Source: Bacteroidales bacterium UBA5072 (GTDB lineage Bacteria > Bacteroidota > Bacteroidia > Bacteroidales > UBA10428). Taken from it: DNA of 64,000 nucleotides. Location: assembly GCA_002415855.1 (NCBI GenBank), contig DIAS01000193.1:20385-84384 (forward strand), in the 5' to 3' direction. The position numbers and the translations under genes were made by a program. This document shows positions 34,903 through 42,763 of the stretch, piece after piece. The notes below the pieces were generated by a model. The model ran no database searches and was not told the origin of the DNA. It was given only the letters and a program-made list of their open reading frames with translations. Within the stretch, counting starts at the first letter, position 1. Each line of letters opens with the position of its first letter.

Positions 34903-36702
34903 ATGAAAGATATCCGGAATGTTGCAATAATCGCCCATGTTGATCACGGTAAGACGACCCTGGTAGATAAGATCCTTTTCCAGACCAAACTGTTTAAGGA
35001 TCATGAAACCCCGGGAGAGCTCATCATGGACAGCAACGAACTTGAACGGGAGAGAGGGATAACCATTCTGGCCAAAAATGTATCCGTCATCTTTGCCGGT
35101 ATCAAAATCAACATTATCGACACACCCGGGCATTCCGATTTTGGGGGAGAGGTAGAACGGGTTCTGAACATGGCTGACGGTGTACTTTTGCTGGTGGATG
35201 CCTTTGAAGGCACTATGCCGCAAACAAGATTTGTATTGCAGAAAGCGCTTAATCTCGGACTGAAACCAATCGTGGTGATCAATAAGGTAGACAAGCCCAA
35301 TTGCCGGCCGGAGGATGTTCAGGAACAGGTATTTGAACTGATGTATAACCTGGATGCTACAGAAGAGCAATTGAATTTTCCAACCTTGTATGGTTCAGCA
35401 AAACAGGGCTGGATGTCGGATGACTGGAAGAAACCCACCCAGGACATTACGCCTCTGCTCGAGGCAATAGTCAGTCATATTCCGCCACCCAGAAAGCTGC
35501 TGGGCACTCCCCAGATGCTGATCTCCAATCTTGACTATTCGAACTACCTTGGAAGAATAGCTATCGGCAGGTTACACCGGGGAGAACTGCTTGAAGGAAT
35601 GAATGTATCACTGGTTAAACGGGATGGCAGTATAACGCGCACCAGGATCAAGGAATTGTCCGTTTATGAAGGCCTTACCTATAAGAAAACAACCAAGGTT
35701 TCCTGCGGGGATATATGTGCCCTGGTAGGCATTGAGGGATTCAATATTGGGGATACCATTGCGGAGGCTGAAGATCCGGAAGCCCTCGAATCGATAAATG
35801 TGGATGAGCCGACCATGAGCATGCAATTTACCATTAATGATTCTCCGTTTTATGGCAAGGATGGCAAATATGTCACATCGAGGCACCTGAAAGAGCGTCT
35901 TGAAAAAGAGCTTGAAAAGAACCTGGCCCTGAGGATTGAGGCTACAGATTCTGCTGATTCCTTCGTGGTATTTGGAAGGGGTGTCCTGCATCTGTCCATA
36001 CTGATTGAAACAATGAGGCGTGAGGGTTATGAGCTGCAGGTAGGGCAGCCCAAGGTAATCATCAAGGACATTGCCGGTGAGCCCTGTGAGCCGGTAGAAA
36101 TACTTTACATAGACCTCCCCGAGGAATATTCGGGGAAGGCCATTGAAATGGTGTCTGCACGGAGAGGACAGTTGCTGATGATGGAGCGTCGGGGCGACCG
36201 GGTGCATCTTGAATTTGAAATCCCTTCGAGAGGCATTATCGGATTGAGAAGCAACTTACTGACTGCCACCGCCGGAGAAGCTGTCATGTCACACCGGTTC
36301 AAGGATTTTGAACCCCTGAAAGGCACTATTGAAAGAAGGATCAACGGCTCGTTAATTGCGATGGAAACTGGCACAGCCTATGCCTATGCCATAGACAAGC
36401 TGAGGGACCGGGGGCAGTTCTTCGTGGATTCTCAGGAGGAGGTATACGCCGGTGAGGTCGTAGGTGAACATTGCCGTGCGGGTGACCTGGTGGTCAATGT
36501 GACACGGTCAAAAAAGCTTACCAACATGCGGGCATCCGGAAGCGATGAAAAAGTGAAGCTTACCCCTCCTGTCCGCTTCAGCCTCGAAGAAGCACTGGAA
36601 TATATTCAGGAAGATGAATACGTAGAGATAACACCTAATTCCATGAGACTCCGTAAAATCCTTCTCAGCGAACACGATCGCAAGCGGGCCAGCAAAATCT
36701 GA
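34903..36702 (+). CDS. typA: Ribosome-associated GTPase TypA/BipA
   Basis: A 599-residue translational GTPase of the EF-G/LepA group that acts on 50S assembly and stress adaptation. G1 is AHVDHGKTTL and G2 lies in RERGITILAKN. G3 is DTPGHSDFGGEVERVL and G4 is NKVDKPN. The beta-barrel, domain III, the EF-G-V-like domain and the BipA-specific C-terminal domain are all present. I use the ATG at 34903 (MKDIRNVAIIAHVDHG); the frame upstream would start inside the promoter box. It is monocistronic and followed by a MITE-like palindrome. Confidence 0.96.
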   Translation: MKDIRNVAIIAHVDHGKTTLVDKILFQTKLFKDHETPGELIMDSNELERERGITILAKNVSVIFAGIKINIIDTPGHSDFGGEVERVLNMADGVLLLVDAFEGTMPQTRFVLQKALNLGLKPIVVINKVDKPNCRPEDVQEQVFELMYNLDATEEQLNFPTLYGSAKQGWMSDDWKKPTQDITPLLEAIVSHIPPPRKLLGTPQMLISNLDYSNYLGRIAIGRLHRGELLEGMNVSLVKRDGSITRTRIKELSVYEGLTYKKTTKVSCGDICALVGIEGFNIGDTIAEAEDPEALESINVDEPTMSMQFTINDSPFYGKDGKYVTSRHLKERLEKELEKNLALRIEATDSADSFVVFGRGVLHLSILIETMRREGYELQVGQPKVIIKDIAGEPCEPVEILYIDLPEEYSGKAIEMVSARRGQLLMMERRGDRVHLEFEIPSRGIIGLRSNLLTATAGEAVMSHRFKDFEPLKGTIERRINGSLIAMETGTAYAYAIDKLRDRGQFFVDSQEEVYAGEVVGEHCRAGDLVVNVTRSKKLTNMRASGSDEKVKLTPPVRFSLEEALEYIQEDEYVEITPNSMRLRKILLSEHDRKRASKI

Positions 36703-36743
36703 AAACCACTCCGCTCTGCTTACTGAAACAGTATTCCTCATGA

Positions 36744-36866
36744 AGAGGCTGTCTCATAAGCAGTATAATTATCCTATTTCGACCCCGCTCAATGTGACAA
36801 TCAATTGATAATCAAATGTCAGCCTGAGCGAGGTCGTAGTCGCTTATGGCATTTGAGACACCCTCT
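36744..36866. repeat. MITE-like palindromic element after typA
   Basis: Terminal inverted repeats AGAGGCTGTCTCA (36744-36756) and TGAGACACCCTCT (36854-36866) match at 12 of 13 bases. Inside, TTTCGACCCCGCTCA-TGTGACA (about 36776) faces TGTCAGCCTGAGCGAGGTCG (about 36822), forming a second nested palindrome. The ~123-base element has no coding frame. The ends resemble IS termini common in Bacteroidota, and it may also terminate typA transcription. The inner core belongs to the same family as the repeats near 38960 and 46540. Confidence 0.65.
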
Positions 36867-37100
36867 TTTATTTTATCGGTAAGCCGAACACATCATTTTT
36901 CCGGCCGGTAATTTTTATGCCTGTCTCCTGACGGCAATTACCAATCACCTTTGAATATAAAGAATATATTTTTAAGCACTACCCCCTATTTATTATATTT
37001 TATATCACTATTTCATGTATTTTTTCGTTATATACCTTTATATTTTGTAGCCTTTAATCAATATAATATATATTTTTTAATTTTATACCCCAAATATTTA

Positions 37101-37108
37101 TATATTTG
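37101..37108 (+). promoter_or_regulatory. amtB promoter -7 box in an A+T-rich gap
   Basis: TATATTTG matches TAnnTTTG exactly, 39 bases before the amtB start. The whole stretch 36950-37140 is extremely A+T-rich, which may act like an UP element. No clear TTTG box lies at the expected spacing. I see no gene in the gap 36867-37147. Confidence 0.45.
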
Positions 37109-37147
37109 TCCCGGAATAATACTAGTAATAATTAAATGATATGAATT

Positions 37148-38482
37148 ATGAAAGGACTGTTTAAACGAAGTGCAATTATCACGGGCCTGTTGCTCTTTTT
37201 TGCAGCCGGCTCGGTATTAGCATCTGACGGCACGCAGATAGACACCGGTGTTACTGCATGGATGCTCACCTCAACAGCTTTGGTGCTGTTAATGGTACCC
37301 GGACTTGCCATGTTTTATGGCGGGTTGGTCAGGACCAAAAACGTACTGGGAACCATGATGCACAGCTTTGTTGCCATGGGGATCATGGCGGTTCTGTGGG
37401 TTCTGGTAGGATATTCCATGAGTTTCGGCTCAAATGTTCTGGGAGGATGGTTTGGCTGGAACAAGGATTACTTTTTATTAAAAGGCATTGATGAAACCAT
37501 TACGCCAGCGGGAGTGCCTGAATATGTATTTTCCATGTTCCAGGGAAAATTTGCCATCATCACACCGGCGCTCATCGCCGGGGCTTTTGCAGAACGCATC
37601 TCCTTTAAGGGCTATGTTGTTTTTATTGCCTTATGGGGATTACTTGTATATAATCCTTTGTGTCACTGGGTCTGGGCGAGCGATGGCTTCCTGTTCAACA
37701 TGGGCGCCATGGGTGCCATTGATTTTGCCGGAGGAACGGTTGTTCATATTGCATCTGGTGTGAGCGGACTTGTTGCAGCGCTCTACGTTGGTTCAAGGCG
37801 CGGGCATCCGAAAACAGCCGTGGCACCAAGCAACCTTGTCATGACAATGATTGGTGCCGGCTTGCTTTGGGTTGGCTGGTTTGGTTTCAATGCAGGGAGC
37901 AGCATCAGCAGTGGACTGCTGACGGCACAGGCATTGACGGCAACCCAGGTTGCTGCAGCAGCCGGAGCCATGACATGGATCATCGTTGAGTCCATTCACC
38001 AGGGCAAGGCTTCCGCTTTAGGATTTGCCAGCGGCATATTGGCTGGTCTGGTAGCTGTAACCCCGGCAGCAGGTGTTGTTCAACCTGCCGGTGCCATGGT
38101 ACTCGGCCTTCTGGCAGCCATCATTTGTTACCTGGCCATTCTGATGAAAAACAAACTGGGATATGATGACAGCCTGGATGCCTTTGGCATTCACGGCGTA
38201 GGAGGTATTGTCGGTTCTATGTTACTTGTCTTCTTCATCCGTAAAAGCTGGATGGCCAGTGCCGCCACAGCGGCAGGAGGCTCCTGGACCACTTGGCAGC
38301 AGTTCGGTGTGCAGGCAGCCGCGGTGTCAATTGCAATCGCTTATGCAGCCATCCTGACATTCATCCTTATCTTTATTGTTAATAAGTTCGTTGGTTTCAG
38401 GGCATCCACCGAAAGTGAAATGCAGGGACTTGACCATTCTTATCATGGTGAACAGGGATATGGCATGCTGAATCCACGCTAA
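37148..38482 (+). CDS. amtB: Ammonium transporter Amt
   Basis: A 444-residue trimeric ammonium channel with a cleavable N-terminal signal peptide (about 1-25) and 11 helices. Family landmarks are MLTSTALVLLMVPGLAMFYG, the hydrophobic-gate and pore region FAIITPALIAGAFAERI, the pore-His helix FAGGTVVHIASGVSGLVAAL and the second His in FGIHGVGGIVGSML. It imports NH4+/NH3 when nitrogen is scarce. The PII gene follows 41 bases later, the standard pairing, so the channel should be blocked by PII when nitrogen is plentiful. Confidence 0.96.
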   Translation: MKGLFKRSAIITGLLLFFAAGSVLASDGTQIDTGVTAWMLTSTALVLLMVPGLAMFYGGLVRTKNVLGTMMHSFVAMGIMAVLWVLVGYSMSFGSNVLGGWFGWNKDYFLLKGIDETITPAGVPEYVFSMFQGKFAIITPALIAGAFAERISFKGYVVFIALWGLLVYNPLCHWVWASDGFLFNMGAMGAIDFAGGTVVHIASGVSGLVAALYVGSRRGHPKTAVAPSNLVMTMIGAGLLWVGWFGFNAGSSISSGLLTAQALTATQVAAAAGAMTWIIVESIHQGKASALGFASGILAGLVAVTPAAGVVQPAGAMVLGLLAAIICYLAILMKNKLGYDDSLDAFGIHGVGGIVGSMLLVFFIRKSWMASAATAAGGSWTTWQQFGVQAAAVSIAIAYAAILTFILIFIVNKFVGFRASTESEMQGLDHSYHGEQGYGMLNPR

Positions 38483-38523
38483 TATGAATTGTAATACAAG
38501 GAAACCATTAAAAGAATTGTAGC

Positions 38524-38868
38524 ATGAAACTGATAACAGCAATTATCCGTGAAAATAAACTCGATCAGGTCAGAGAGGCACTGATCGATGCTGAGATAAC
38601 AAGAATTACCGTGAGCCGGGTTTCAGGTCATGGCCAGCAGTACAACGAGGAAATCTACCGGGGAGCCAGGGTGATCCCCAACCTCATCCCCAAAGTCAGG
38701 CTTGAAATTGCAGTCAATGATGATTTTGTGAATACTACGGTTGATACGATCATTAAATCTGCCCGTACAAATTCCAAGGGTGAAGTGGGTGATGGTAAAA
38801 TATTCATTACCCCGCTGGAAGAATGCATCAGGATCCGTACCGGAGAAAGAGGCGGGAAAGCGATCTGA
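38524..38868 (+). CDS. glnK: Nitrogen regulatory protein PII (GlnK-like)
   Basis: A 114-residue trimeric signal protein that senses ATP/ADP and 2-oxoglutarate and plugs the adjacent AmtB. The core is present: MKLITAIIRENKLDQVREAL, the T-loop EIYRGARVIPNLIPKV, the B-loop GEVGDGKIFI and C-terminal IRIRTGERG. The T-loop arginine in YRGA keeps the place used to block Amt. The Tyr51 position (uridylylated in E. coli) is Val here and the T-loop is one residue shorter, so control by uridylylation is unlikely. Linkage to amtB supports a GlnK role. Confidence 0.92.
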   Translation: MKLITAIIRENKLDQVREALIDAEITRITVSRVSGHGQQYNEEIYRGARVIPNLIPKVRLEIAVNDDFVNTTVDTIIKSARTNSKGEVGDGKIFITPLEECIRIRTGERGGKAI

Positions 38869-38904
38869 TGAAAGGATACGTCACGCCGGGCACAGAGCGG
38901 CCTG

Positions 38905-38955
38905 AATAGCCGGTCCGGTATCAGGGGAATATCCTGATTACGCGGGCCGGCTATT
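38905..38955. terminator. Bidirectional terminator hairpin between glnK and mscS
   Basis: AATAGCCGGTCCG and CGGGCCGGCTATT pair at 12 of 13 bases, and inside them ATCAGG pairs with CCTGAT. This gives a long stem between convergent genes, 36 bases after the glnK stop. There is no strong T-tract on either side. Confidence 0.55.
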
Positions 38956-38964
38956 TCACTGCGC

Positions 38965-40203
38965 TCAAAATGACATGGGTAACTGGAATATGCTCAGCTC
39001 AAATTCAGGAATTATCGCCAGGATGTGATCGAAAAGATCTGACTGAAGTTCCTCATAAGCCAAGGCATCAGTTCCTTTACAGAAAGCAATGATCTCAATG
39101 GGAATTCCGCATTCTGTTGGTTGCAGCTGCCTTACTACCATTGTCATTTTTTGATTCAGACCGGAGTGATTCTTTAAAACACCTACCAGGTACTTCCTGA
39201 AAAGGGTAAGATTGGTGAATTCTCCTTCATGAAGCATCATGCTTCCTTCGCCTCTCCTGCTCTTTTTTGCTTCCTGGTGAACGACGTATTCTTTTACCGA
39301 AGGAATAACGGACAGCCTTTCGAGGAGTCCCGGATCACAGAATTTCACACTTCTCATGTTAATGTTCAGGTACTTTTTAAACCTGCGGGCTCCTTCATCC
39401 TCTGTACCACGCCAGTTTACAAATGAATCAGAGACCATGGAATAGGTCGGTATCGTGGTGATGGTTTTATCGAAGTTCCTGACTTTGACCGTATTCAGGG
39501 TTATCTCCACCACATTGCCATCTGCACCGAATTTGGTCATTGTGATCCAGTCGCCCAGCCTGAGCATATCATTAGCCGAAAGTTGAATTCCTGCGACCAG
39601 GCCAAGTATGGTATCCTTGAATACCAGCATCAGCACGGCCGCCACCGCACCAAGCCCGGCCAGCAAAGCTGTCGGTGAGGTCCCGGTAAGTAAGGAGATG
39701 ATCAGAATTAAGGCTATGGAAAAGAAAATAATCTGTGCTACCTGAATATACCCCTTGATGGACCTTCCCTGTGCAACCGGAAGTGTCTGATAGATCTCGT
39801 TCAGACCCTTCAGAAACGCATTAAGGGCCATAAGCGTCACAAGGATCATGTAAATGCCCAGCGCCTTCTGCGACAGATCCATCGCAACCGGGTAATCCGA
39901 AAGTACATAACCTACACTGTACCATAAAACAATGGCAGGCGCAAGGTGTGAAAAACGGTTAAACACCTTCTTTTCCAGCAGGATATCATCCCAAATGGTT
40001 TTTGTCCGGGCAACCAGGCGTGTAATGACAATAATGATCACCCTGCGTGTAATGACATCGGATAGAAGTGCCAGCAGCAGTATGAAGAAGATCCCAAAAA
40101 CAATATTGAAATGATGGGCATGCGAAGCTTCCAGTCCCCATTGCTGTAAAAGCTCCCGAATATCGAAAAGAAATCTCAGCTTTGTATCCGCGACAAGATT
40201 CAT
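38965..40203 (-). CDS. MscS-family mechanosensitive ion channel
   Basis: A 412-residue channel-like protein. Four or five helices fill the N-terminal half, the pore helix region is LLAGLGAVAAVLMLVFKDTILGLVAGIQL, and the beta domain follows with LGDWITMTKFGADGNVVEI. The layout and length fit the YbdG-like (MscM) subgroup, which opens on osmotic downshift. Its last codons overlap a short intergenic repeat (CACTGCGCTCAAAATGACA at about 38957), which supplies part of the C-terminal PMSF. The gene is monocistronic. Confidence 0.9.
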   Translation of the reverse strand: MNLVADTKLRFLFDIRELLQQWGLEASHAHHFNIVFGIFFILLLALLSDVITRRVIIIVITRLVARTKTIWDDILLEKKVFNRFSHLAPAIVLWYSVGYVLSDYPVAMDLSQKALGIYMILVTLMALNAFLKGLNEIYQTLPVAQGRSIKGYIQVAQIIFFSIALILIISLLTGTSPTALLAGLGAVAAVLMLVFKDTILGLVAGIQLSANDMLRLGDWITMTKFGADGNVVEITLNTVKVRNFDKTITTIPTYSMVSDSFVNWRGTEDEGARRFKKYLNINMRSVKFCDPGLLERLSVIPSVKEYVVHQEAKKSRRGEGSMMLHEGEFTNLTLFRKYLVGVLKNHSGLNQKMTMVVRQLQPTECGIPIEIIAFCKGTDALAYEELQSDLFDHILAIIPEFELSIFQLPMSF

Positions 40204-40260
40204 GGTGTTAAATTTTGCCGCAAATATAGTATTTCCATCAGAAAAGGCAGAAAAAAGCTT

Positions 40261-40358
40261 ACTGCAAAGCGCAGTTAGTTACCTCCTTGAGAACAAAGGT
40301 TATCGATCAATTGCTAGATCCCCTGTGCTCTGTGTGATAACTATATGCGCTTTGCAAT
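40261..40358. repeat. Inverted-repeat element between mscS and the DUF6249-like gene
   Basis: The arms ACTGCAAAGCGCAGTTAGTTA and the reverse complement of TAACTATATGCGCTTTGCAAT match over about 18 of 22 bases, with the core TGCAAAGCGCA (40263-40273, 40346-40356) exact. The ~70-base centre has no coding frame. It lies upstream of mscS and downstream of the 114-residue protein gene. It may be a non-autonomous element or a structured terminator. Confidence 0.5.
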
Positions 40359-40375
40359 AGCAAACAGAATGGTTG

Positions 40376-40720
40376 TTAATCTTTTATTTTACGGGCCACA
40401 AAGTAAGATGCTACCAGTCCTGCCCCTGCAAACATGAAGATCATTGCAAGGTAGGAAACCGGTTCCTCCAAACGGGTAGTTACCGTAAGGATATTTCCAA
40501 CCAATACACCCAGGCCGCCACCGATAAAAAGCATACCCAGTTTAATGGAAAACTTTTTCAGGATATTCACCGGCTCCACCTTGAAAATAGCCGGGTCGGC
40601 ATTTTTTTCAATGAGTGCCAATCGTTCCCGGTTACGGGTTGTGAAGTAGAAATAAGCCACGCCAAATATGGCTCCGAAAAAAGTTATAAAAAACATGATG
40701 GCAACAAATCCTTCTCCCAT
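40376..40720 (-). CDS. DUF6249-like membrane protein next to an ECF sigma gene
   Basis: A 114-residue protein with an N-terminal helix (about 5-27), a short charged region containing NRERLALIEKNADPAIF, and two more helices (about 60-80 and 90-108). It resembles small DUF6249-type proteins often found beside ECF sigma genes in Bacteroidota; the assignment is from memory. It is transcribed away from the sigma/partner pair at 40858-41846, so it could belong to the same stress-response unit. Function unknown. Confidence 0.65.
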   Translation of the reverse strand: MGEGFVAIMFFITFFGAIFGVAYFYFTTRNRERLALIEKNADPAIFKVEPVNILKKFSIKLGMLFIGGGLGVLVGNILTVTTRLEEPVSYLAMIFMFAGAGLVASYFVARKIKD

Positions 40721-40814
40721 GACTTTTAGTTTTTATGATTATTAATATTATCTGAACCTATGACGCCTGATTTGCAGTTCCGGTTACAAAAAAACATTTG
40801 CAATTTTCTTTGCT

Positions 40815-40822
40815 TACCTTTG
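40815..40822 (+). promoter_or_regulatory. Promoter -7 box of the ECF sigma operon
   Basis: TACCTTTG matches TAnnTTTG exactly, 35 bases before the chosen sigma start. A TTTG at 40797-40800 is only 14 bases upstream, shorter than usual. Confidence 0.4.
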
Positions 40823-40857
40823 TAACCAACCGGATACAACAAGCGTCAAACCAATGC

Positions 40858-41415
40858 ATGATGAATCAAGATGACAAAGCATTGATCAGTCGGATCCTGG
40901 ATGGAGATGTCCGGTGTTATGCTGTATTGGTTGACAGGCACAAGGACCTGGCCTTTACCCTGGCTTACCGGATTTTATGCAACCGGGAAGATGCCGAGGA
41001 AACCGTTCAGGATTCTTTTGTAAAAGCTTACCATCATCTGTCCGGTTTCAGGCACGATTCAAAGTTTTCCTCCTGGCTGTTCCGGATCGTATACAACGCT
41101 GCCGTTTCCAGGAAACGGTTGAAAAAACACAGCACACTGTCACTGAATGATCTGCCTGCATCGGGAGATGCCCTTTTTGCCGAGCAGGAGGTGGAGATCC
41201 CGGAAGAAAAAGGATATATACTTGAAAATGCCATGAAGCAATTACCCGATGATGAAAGAGTGCTGATCACCTTGTTTTACCTGCATGAATCCACCGTCGA
41301 AGAAATACATGGCATCACCGGGTTGTCAAAACCTAATGTTAAGGTAAAACTGTTCAGGGCCAGGAAGAAACTGCGCGAGGTCATGGAACTGATGGCAGAA
41401 AGAATTTATGTTTGA
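40858..41415 (+). CDS. ECF RNA polymerase sigma factor
   Basis: A 185-residue group 4 sigma factor. Region 2 reads YAVLVDRHKDLAFTLAYRIL, DAEETVQDSFVKAY and FSSWLFRIVYNAAVSRKR. Region 4 reads PDDERVLITLFYLHESTVEE, GLSKPNVKVKLFRARKKLRE. I start at the ATG at 40858 or 40861 because the frame further upstream overlaps the predicted promoter. A small membrane protein follows within 20 bases and is a likely regulator. The signal it answers is unknown. Confidence 0.9.
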   Translation: MMNQDDKALISRILDGDVRCYAVLVDRHKDLAFTLAYRILCNREDAEETVQDSFVKAYHHLSGFRHDSKFSSWLFRIVYNAAVSRKRLKKHSTLSLNDLPASGDALFAEQEVEIPEEKGYILENAMKQLPDDERVLITLFYLHESTVEEIHGITGLSKPNVKVKLFRARKKLREVMELMAERIYV

Positions 41416-41432
41416 CCAACAAACCAAGGACT

Positions 41433-41846
41433 ATGGAAGATCAGCATGAAAAAGATGATGCTTTAAAAGAGCTCATCGTCAAAGAAGGTTTAATGACTGT
41501 CTCTCCCGGTTTTACCAACCGGGTTATGGCACTGGTGGAGGCAAATCCTGTGAAGGCCCGTAATGGTTATAAACCATTGTTAAGCCGGAAAGCCTGGTTG
41601 TTAATTTTTGCCATGATGTTATTGCTGTCAGCCTGCTCGTGGTGGATACTGTCACAGGATAACACCACAACAACGGTTTATACAGATACGATCAAACCGG
41701 TGATTGATTTCATGAACAGCATTCAGCTGAACTTCCATTTCAATTACAATGTATTGCCTATTGCATCCATTGCCTTTGCCTGCATGGGCCTGCTGCTGTC
41801 ACTTGACATCTTCCTGTCGCATAAATTCAGGAGAGCGTCGGCTTAA
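41433..41846 (+). CDS. Small two-helix membrane protein, candidate anti-sigma partner
   Basis: A 137-residue protein. A cytoplasmic N-terminal region (about 1-55, with VSPGFTNRVMALVEANP) precedes a helix (about 57-75), a short periplasmic loop and a second helix (about 105-127). No zinc anti-sigma HxxxCxxC motif is present. Its place directly after an ECF sigma gene fits an anti-sigma or membrane regulator role, by inference only. I use the ATG at 41433; a TTG at 41412 overlapping the sigma stop would add seven residues. A hairpin terminator follows. Confidence 0.6.
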   Translation: MEDQHEKDDALKELIVKEGLMTVSPGFTNRVMALVEANPVKARNGYKPLLSRKAWLLIFAMMLLLSACSWWILSQDNTTTTVYTDTIKPVIDFMNSIQLNFHFNYNVLPIASIAFACMGLLLSLDIFLSHKFRRASA

Positions 41847-41850
41847 AAAA

Positions 41851-41876
41851 AAAAGCGGGGTAAACAACCCCGCCTT
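41851..41876. terminator. Bidirectional rho-independent terminator
   Basis: GCGGGG (41855-41860) pairs with CCCCGC (41868-41873) around a seven-base loop. It is preceded by a run of ten A and followed by CTTTCT, and lies between the convergent sigma-partner and FKBP genes. Confidence 0.75.
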
Positions 41877-41904
41877 TCTGATCATGTCTTCTTACTACTC
41901 AAAA

Positions 41905-42630
41905 TCAATCATCAGCAGTTACCGGCAAAATCTCCAGCAATTCAACCTCAAAGACAAGGGTGGAGTACGGTTTAATAACCGATCCCTGAGGAGCCTGGGC
42001 ACCATATGCCAGATTTTCCGGAATATAGACCATCCATTTGGAACCGACGGACATCAGCTGCATTGCTTCGACCCAACCGGGAATAACCTGTCCCACGTTG
42101 AATTCAGCCGGTTCATTGCGTTTGTAGGAGCTGTCAAATACAGTTCCATCGATGAGCTTACCGGCATAATGAACTTTGATCCTGTCGTTCAGGGTCGGCT
42201 TGGGGCCTTTCCCTTCCCTGATCACTTTGTACTGAAGACCGCTGGGAAGCGTAACTACACTGTCCTTTTTTGAATTTGCCTCAAGAAATGCCTTGTTTTC
42301 TGCAATATAATCTTTATACTGGATCAGCAGTTGTTTCTGCTGTAATTCCCTGAAGTATGTACTGAGGTAAGTCTGAATTACAAACTGTGAAACCGGCATG
42401 GTATCCCCTTCAATAGCAGCACTCATACCCTTCATAAATGATTTGTAGTCGATAATGCTGTCAAATTTTGCTTGTTTCAACCCGCTGCCATAAGTCAGGC
42501 CCAGGTAATAACTGACCGAGTCCTCCTGTGTTTTAAGTTTCACCATGGAATATTTTTTCTCAGGAGTGCATGAAAAAACTATGAATATACCTATTAGTGA
42601 AAGGATTACCAGTTTTCCGATTTTTTTCAT
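41905..42630 (-). CDS. FKBP-type peptidyl-prolyl isomerase, lipoprotein
   Basis: A 241-residue prolyl isomerase. The N-terminus has a lipobox (IFIVFSC), so it should be anchored in the envelope. A Mip/FkpA-like helical dimerisation domain (about 40-125: SYYLGLTYGSGLKQAKFD) is followed by the FKBP domain (about 130-235: DRIKVHYAGKLIDGTVFDSS, VIPGWVEAMQLMSVGSKWMV, GAQAPQGSVIKPYSTLVFEV). It probably helps fold exported proteins. It appears monocistronic. Confidence 0.9.
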   Translation of the reverse strand: MKKIGKLVILSLIGIFIVFSCTPEKKYSMVKLKTQEDSVSYYLGLTYGSGLKQAKFDSIIDYKSFMKGMSAAIEGDTMPVSQFVIQTYLSTYFRELQQKQLLIQYKDYIAENKAFLEANSKKDSVVTLPSGLQYKVIREGKGPKPTLNDRIKVHYAGKLIDGTVFDSSYKRNEPAEFNVGQVIPGWVEAMQLMSVGSKWMVYIPENLAYGAQAPQGSVIKPYSTLVFEVELLEILPVTADD

Positions 42631-42763
42631 TGTCTATATATTTTAAATTTAAAGCTGCGAATATAGGGTATTTCTACAAAACTGTGAGTAAATTGTTAAA
42701 AATCTTTTCCCTGATCCGCGAGACAATTTGTACTTTCATCAAATGAATTTTAACAATCCTTTC

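Noticed and set aside
36951..37139. 62-residue hydrophobic reading frame upstream of amtB
   Set aside because: It lies wholly in very A+T-rich promoter DNA, contains the amtB -7 box and has no family resemblance; Phe/Tyr/Ile content is explained by base composition.
41412..41432. TTG start for the sigma-linked membrane protein
   Set aside because: An ATG at 41433 gives a better N-terminus and the added seven residues have no support.
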